A stretch of 10,006 nucleotides of DNA, from the NCBI GenBank assembly GCA_937965895.1, contig CALCKS010000046.1, positions 1 to 10,006 on the forward strand, read 5' to 3'. The stretch comes from an uncultured Campylobacter sp. (GTDB lineage Bacteria > Campylobacterota > Campylobacteria > Campylobacterales > Campylobacteraceae). The position numbers and the translations under genes are program-made. Shown here piece by piece: positions 6,987 to 10,006 of this stretch (positions are counted from its first letter, which is position 1; each line of letters starts with the position of its first letter). The notes beneath the pieces are model-generated. The model was not told the DNA's origin. It worked only from the letters and a program-made list of their open reading frames with translations, and did not search any database.

Positions 6987-7589
6987 ATGCAAGAAAATTT
7001 AAAAAATGAGAATTTAAAAAAAGAAAAGTTTGAAAGCTGCGTCGAGCAGATGCTAAATTTAGTCGGCGAAGACCCGAACAGAGAGGGGCTGGTTAAAACT
7101 CCCGAGCGCGTTTTTAAAGCTTATGAGTTTTTAACGAGCGGCTACTCACAAGACCCCAAAGTCGTGCTAAACGACGCGCTGTTTGACAGCTCAAATAACG
7201 AAATGGTGCTCGTGCGCGATATCGAATTTTACAGCCTTTGCGAGCATCATTTGTTGCCGTTTTTCGGGCGCGTGCACGTGGCCTACATCCCAAATCACAA
7301 GGTCGTCGGCCTTAGCAAAATCCCGCGCATGGTAAATATATTTGCCCGCCGCCTGCAGATCCAAGAGCAGCTCACCGAGCAAATCGCCGAAGCCGTGCAG
7401 GACGTCATCAAGCCAAAAGGCGTTGGCGTCGTCATCGAGGCGCGTCACATGTGCGTTGAGATGCGAGGCGTGGGCAAGATCAACTCAACCACGACAACAT
7501 CGGCGCTGCGGGGCTGCTTTTTAAAGAGCAGCGAGACTAGACGCGAGTTTTTCTCCCTTATAAATTCGCACAAAGAAGTGAGATTTTAG
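6987..7589 (+). CDS. folE: GTP cyclohydrolase I
   Basis: Converts GTP to 7,8-dihydroneopterin triphosphate, the entry step to folate, and in many bacteria also feeds queuosine precursor synthesis. The 200-residue length is typical. The zinc ligands are present: Cys85 and His88 in SLCEHHLLPFFG (83-94) and Cys156 in RHMCVEMRG (153-161). Other family motifs are KTPERV (37-42), GLSKIPR (108-114) and GVGKINSTTTTSALRG (161-176). The enzyme acts in the cytosol as a homodecamer. The N-terminus is lysine- and asparagine-rich and poorly conserved. The stop codon TAG shares its G with the GTG start of fliI, so the two genes are probably co-transcribed and translationally coupled. Confidence 0.98.
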   Translation: MQENLKNENLKKEKFESCVEQMLNLVGEDPNREGLVKTPERVFKAYEFLTSGYSQDPKVVLNDALFDSSNNEMVLVRDIEFYSLCEHHLLPFFGRVHVAYIPNHKVVGLSKIPRMVNIFARRLQIQEQLTEQIAEAVQDVIKPKGVGVVIEARHMCVEMRGVGKINSTTTTSALRGCFLKSSETRREFFSLINSHKEVRF

Positions 7590-8893
7590 TGAATTTAGAT
7601 AGTCTAAAGTCAAAACTGGGGGCAAATTTATCTCTCTCTAGCGTCTTTGGCGTGATCGAGCGAATTTCTGCTACGACGATAGAGATCTCTGGCCTGCGCC
7701 CCAGCATCGGCGACATTGTGCAAATTTGCGCTAAAGACAAGAGTAAAAGCGGACTAGCGATGGTGACCGAGGTGCGGCAAAATACCGCGCTCATCTCGCC
7801 TTTTGGCTTTGTAGAAGGCTACAAGATCGGCGACTTCGTCTATCAAAGCGATCAGGGCATGAAAATCCCCGTCGGCGACGCCCTTTTGGGGCGCGTAGTG
7901 GATCCTTTTATGAATCCAAAAGACGGCAAAGGCGCGATCGCTACGACCGAGTACGCTCCGATCATGCAAGCTCCGATCGATGCGATGAAGCGCGGACTAA
8001 TAGATGAAATTTTTAGCGTCGGGGTTAAAAGCATCGACGGGCTGCTAACCTGCGGCAAAGGCCAGAAACTAGGCATTTTTGCGGGTTCTGGCGTGGGCAA
8101 AAGTACGCTCATGGGCATGATCGTGAAAAACTCGCAAGCTCCGATCAAGGTTGTCGCGCTTATCGGCGAGCGCGGCCGCGAAGTGCCGGAGTTTATAGAG
8201 AAAAATTTACGTGGCGATCTAAGCGGAACCGTCGTCATCGTAGCCACCAGCGACGATAGCCCGCTAATGCGAAAATACGGCGCCTTTTGCGCGATGAGCG
8301 TGGCAGAATACTTCAAAAATCAAGGCAAAGACGTGCTTTTTATCATGGATAGCGTGACCAGGTTTGCCATGGCGCAGCGAGAGATCGGACTGGCGCTAGG
8401 CGAACCGCCGACGTCCAAGGGCTATCCGCCCTCCGTGCTCACCCTACTGCCTCAACTGATGGAGCGTGCGGGCAAAGAGGAAGGCAAGGGCAGCATAACG
8501 GCCTTTTTTACCGTACTAGTCGACGGCGACGATATGAGCGATCCGATAGCCGACCAGAGCCGCTCGATCCTAGACGGCCACATCGTGCTTAGCCGCGAGA
8601 TGACAGACTTTGGTATCTACCCGCCTATAAACATATTAAACTCCGCCTCGCGCGTGATGAGCGACATTGCGAGCAAAGAGCACAGAGCAAACGCCGCCAA
8701 GCTAAAACGTCTCTACTCACTTCTAAAAGAAAACGAGGTCCTGCTACGCATCGGCGCGTATCAAAAGGGCAGCGACAAAGAGCTAGACCTCGCGATCTCG
8801 AAAAAAGAATTTATAGATAACTTCCTAAAACAAGACGCCGAAGAGGGCTTTAGCTTCGAGCAGACGCAAGAGCTGCTAAGCGGGATAAATTAG
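7589..8893 (+). CDS. fliI: Flagellum-specific type III export ATPase FliI
   Basis: ATPase of the flagellar type III secretion apparatus. With FliH and FliJ at the inner-membrane export gate it delivers rod, hook and filament subunits. The 434 residues fit the family. It has an F1-beta-like N-terminal barrel (about 15-90), Walker A GSGVGKST (166-173), the GERGREV segment (193-199) with probable catalytic Glu194, Walker B DVLFIMD (248-254), and GEPPTSKGYPPSVLTLLPQL (271-290), a stretch shared by FliI and SctN and distinguishing them from F1 beta subunits. The start is GTG overlapping the folE stop (TAGTG), with only a weak purine-rich stretch upstream, so initiation likely depends on folE translation. 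It stands apart from any flagellar cluster here, as is common in Campylobacter, whose flagellar genes are dispersed. Confidence 0.97.
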   Translation: MNLDSLKSKLGANLSLSSVFGVIERISATTIEISGLRPSIGDIVQICAKDKSKSGLAMVTEVRQNTALISPFGFVEGYKIGDFVYQSDQGMKIPVGDALLGRVVDPFMNPKDGKGAIATTEYAPIMQAPIDAMKRGLIDEIFSVGVKSIDGLLTCGKGQKLGIFAGSGVGKSTLMGMIVKNSQAPIKVVALIGERGREVPEFIEKNLRGDLSGTVVIVATSDDSPLMRKYGAFCAMSVAEYFKNQGKDVLFIMDSVTRFAMAQREIGLALGEPPTSKGYPPSVLTLLPQLMERAGKEEGKGSITAFFTVLVDGDDMSDPIADQSRSILDGHIVLSREMTDFGIYPPINILNSASRVMSDIASKEHRANAAKLKRLYSLLKENEVLLRIGAYQKGSDKELDLAISKKEFIDNFLKQDAEEGFSFEQTQELLSGIN

Positions 8894-8935
8894 TCAAATT
8901 TAGGCTTTTCGGGCAAATTTGAGCACGATTTATCC
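8883..8935 (+). repeat. Two-part inverted repeat at the end of fliI, possible RNA hairpin
   Basis: GGATAAAT (8883-8890) pairs perfectly with ATTTATCC (8928-8935). Inside it, CAAATTT (8895-8901) pairs with AAATTTG (8915-8921), leaving a 13-base loop and a small internal loop. The outer stem includes the last codons of fliI. There is no T-run after it, so it is not a standard intrinsic terminator, though it may end or stabilise the folE-fliI message. Confidence 0.4.
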
Positions 8936-8955
8936 TGCCGGTTCTTAAATTTGAC
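8893..8955 (+). repeat. Perfect 10-bp inverted repeat around the fliI downstream spacer
   Basis: GTCAAATTTA (8893-8902) is the reverse complement of TAAATTTGAC (8946-8955). It uses the same left arm as the inner stem of the 8883-8935 hairpin, so the two folds cannot form together. AAATTT-centred words are abundant in this genome, which makes such pairings easier to get by chance. Confidence 0.4.
8927..8937 (+). repeat. 11-bp direct repeat, left copy (GATTTATCCTG)
   Basis: Identical to 9735-9745. Each copy is flanked on both sides by AAATTT words at similar distances. The two copies bracket the membrane-protein gene at 9008-9694. Confidence 0.5.
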
Positions 8956-8980
8956 GGGTTAAATTTAAGTCAAATATTTT
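8951..8980 (+). promoter_or_regulatory. Weak promoter candidate for the membrane-protein gene
   Basis: TTGACG (8951-8956) resembles a -35, and TATTTT (8975-8980), 18 bases later, could act as a -10. Transcription would start around 8987, some 20 bases before the TTG start codon. The match is modest and read-through from fliI is the alternative. Confidence 0.25.
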
Positions 8981-8996
8981 TATCGCACGGCGCGCA

Positions 8997-9001
8997 AAGG
9001 A
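8997..9001 (+). promoter_or_regulatory. Ribosome binding site supporting a TTG start
   Basis: AAGGA followed by six bases and then TTG at 9008. This is a clear Shine-Dalgarno with near-ideal spacing and is the main reason to accept the non-ATG start. Confidence 0.7.
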
Positions 9002-9007
9002 TAAAAT

Positions 9008-9694
9008 TTGAGCAGAAACTACGACGAAAATCCGCTAGTTTTACAGGACGATTTTTACGTTATCGCGCTTAGTTGCGCCTTCTTGCTCGGTATTAACCTT
9101 TCTATGATATTTCTGATATTTTTTAGCGGCGTAGTGGACTGGCGAAGCGGCTCATTTTGGGAGGTTTTCGCAGCGGAAGCAATGCGAACCCGCGGGTTTA
9201 CTTGGATGTTTGCATCCGTGATTCTTGCAAACGCTTTAGCCGCCGCCGACCTAATCAAAAAACTCAAAAATCCCTCGCTCGTTTACCTTTACGAGGATAA
9301 AATTTACCAAACCAAAAAGGGAGTAGTGATAAATTTAGCAGATATCGCCCAAATGCGAAAATCGCCCTATCAAATTTTAGGAGCGATACCGAAAAATCCG
9401 CTTTCCGCGATAGTGATCCTGTTTATGTTCGTTTTGACCGCGTTTGTTTTTTATGCGCTGATTTTTTTCGCAAAATGCGTGCTCAGAGCCTTTGAAAAGG
9501 ACGTAAATTTAAGCTACTTTTGCAACCTTGCCCTGTTTAGCCAAACGAGCGTTATAAATATTTATTTCATCTCAAAATCAGACTACTCCGCGGTGCGGGA
9601 GTATTTTGCGGCGAAACTGGGCGCCGATATCGCGGATGCGCCCTGGACGATCAAATTTTACGACGCCAGAAACATTCAGCAGCCTCAAATTTGA
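9008..9694 (+). CDS. Unrecognised integral membrane protein with three predicted helices
   Basis: I do not recognise a named family. The 228-residue protein has hydrophobic segments at about 16-43, 64-80 and 133-157, and a less certain one near 170-188. Between the second and third lies a soluble stretch (88-128) with alternating strand-like pattern, LVYLYEDKIYQTKKGVVINL (91-110) then ADIAQMRKS. After the last helix comes NIYFISKSDYSAVREYF (184-200). That arrangement loosely recalls bacterial PH-like domains attached to membrane helices, but this is impression, not a match. The start is TTG with AAGGA six bases upstream, and the next in-frame ATG is inside the first helix. It lies 114 bp after fliI, on the same strand, and converges on the partial gene to the right. 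No enzyme motif is visible. Coding status is supported by length, hydrophobic pattern and the ribosome site. Confidence 0.75.
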   Translation: MSRNYDENPLVLQDDFYVIALSCAFLLGINLSMIFLIFFSGVVDWRSGSFWEVFAAEAMRTRGFTWMFASVILANALAAADLIKKLKNPSLVYLYEDKIYQTKKGVVINLADIAQMRKSPYQILGAIPKNPLSAIVILFMFVLTAFVFYALIFFAKCVLRAFEKDVNLSYFCNLALFSQTSVINIYFISKSDYSAVREYFAAKLGADIADAPWTIKFYDARNIQQPQI

Positions 9695-9734
9695 CGCCTG
9701 CTTTCGTCTTTATCTCATATCAAATTTAAATATG

Positions 9735-9745
9735 GATTTATCCTG
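9735..9745 (+). repeat. 11-bp direct repeat, right copy (GATTTATCCTG)
   Basis: Second copy of the element at 8927-8937, in the spacer after the membrane-protein gene. Here one further G on the left makes GGAT-TT-ATCC, a short palindrome. Confidence 0.5.
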
Positions 9746-9790
9746 AGTTGCGGTCAAATTTATATAGTTATAGTAAAGACGTAGGTTTTG

Positions 9791-9832
9791 CGCGCCGAGA
9801 TTTCACCGCCTTTGTCTCAAGTCTGCGGCGCG
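9791..9832 (+). repeat. 7-bp GC-rich inverted repeat between convergent genes
   Basis: CGCGCCG (9791-9797) pairs with CGGCGCG (9826-9832) across a 28-base loop, in which GAGA and TCTC could add four pairs. It lies between two convergent genes, where a bidirectional terminator would be expected. No convincing T-run follows on either strand, so a terminator role is only possible. Confidence 0.3.
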
Positions 9833-9841
9833 AGCCTTGAT

Positions 9842-10006
9842 TTACTGCGTGCGGTTGCCGACTTTCTCGATTTCATTTCTGCAAATTTCATTGACCTGCT
9901 CGCCTTTGCTGTTTCGTAAGATAACCTCGTAGTCCGTGATTTCGCGACCTTTGTTATACCCCTCGATATATCTGAATCTCGATAAAACTATTTTAAAGGA
10001 TTCCAC
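9842..10006 (-). CDS. C-terminal 54 codons of an unrecognised protein (5' end beyond the window)
   Basis: The minus strand is open from the right edge to a TAA at 9844-9842. The 54 residues are highly charged and soluble in character, for example FRYIEGYNKGREI (11-23) and EICRNEIEKVG (40-50), with one Cys and no membrane segment. A GTG occupies the last three bases of the window, but nothing upstream can be seen, so whether it is a start or an internal Val cannot be decided. Codon use (frequent GAG, GGC, AGA, AAA) looks like the neighbours. I cannot assign a family. In C. jejuni the gene after fliI is, from memory, purF; this tail does not suggest PurF. Confidence 0.55.
   Translation of the reverse strand: MESFKIVLSRFRYIEGYNKGREITDYEVILRNSKGEQVNEICRNEIEKVGNRTQ

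Noticed and set aside
7852..8316. Minus-strand open frame inside fliI
   Set aside because: It is antisense to the conserved ATPase core of fliI and its sequence shows no family features.
9791..9832. GC-rich inverted repeat as an intrinsic terminator
   Set aside because: The stem is only 7 bp with a 28-base loop and lacks a T-run on either strand, so I list it only as a repeat.
1..10006. Mobile element, CRISPR, toxin-antitoxin, defence island or RNA gene
   Set aside because: There is no transposase, integrase, regularly spaced repeat array, tRNA-like fold, or known defence or toxin motif. Apart from the GGDEF-family gene and the right-end orphans, the genes are conserved core genes.

Overview
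The window looks like a core chromosomal stretch of a Campylobacter. The gene order (purN, nnr, comM, def, clpP, tig on one strand, with folE and fliI divergent) matches, from memory, the Cj0187c-Cj0195 neighbourhood of C. jejuni. The base composition is too G+C-rich for C. jejuni, and AAATTT-centred words are very frequent on both strands and in coding and non-coding DNA. Together these point to one of the higher-GC species (C. rectus, C. showae, C. curvus or a relative). The species call is inference.

Minus strand, 6847 down to 1: a tightly packed, probably single transcription unit, read in the order tig, clpP, a GGDEF-family gene, def, comM, nnr, purN (cut by the left edge). Junctions are a 1-bp overlap (tig/clpP), a 10-bp gap (clpP/GGDEF gene), three 4-bp ATGA overlaps (GGDEF gene/def, def/comM, comM/nnr) and a 19-bp overlap (nnr/purN). 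The first part handles newborn proteins: ribosome-bound chaperone, protease and deformylase. The rest covers DNA processing in transformation, NAD(P)H repair and purine synthesis. The GGDEF-family gene is the odd one out: its signature is GGGCF rather than GGDEF/GGEEF, yet an RxxD motif sits exactly where a c-di-GMP inhibitory site should be.

A 139-bp divergent intergenic region (6848-6986) carries probable promoters for both directions. Plus strand, 6987-8893: folE (GTP cyclohydrolase I) and fliI (flagellar export ATPase), joined by a 1-bp TAGTG overlap, so fliI translation is probably coupled to folE.

Right end: after a 114-bp spacer with inverted repeats comes an unrecognised three-helix membrane protein (9008-9694, TTG start with a good Shine-Dalgarno). 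A 147-bp spacer follows, then the C-terminal 54 codons of an unrecognised minus-strand gene that runs off the right edge. An 11-bp direct repeat lies in the spacers on either side of the membrane-protein gene.

I see no RNA gene, insertion sequence, prophage, CRISPR array or defence system. The points most worth following are the degenerate GGDEF protein inside the clpP-def operon, an in-frame slippery heptamer directly before the nnr stop that could join Nnr to PurN, and the repeat-flanked orphan membrane gene.
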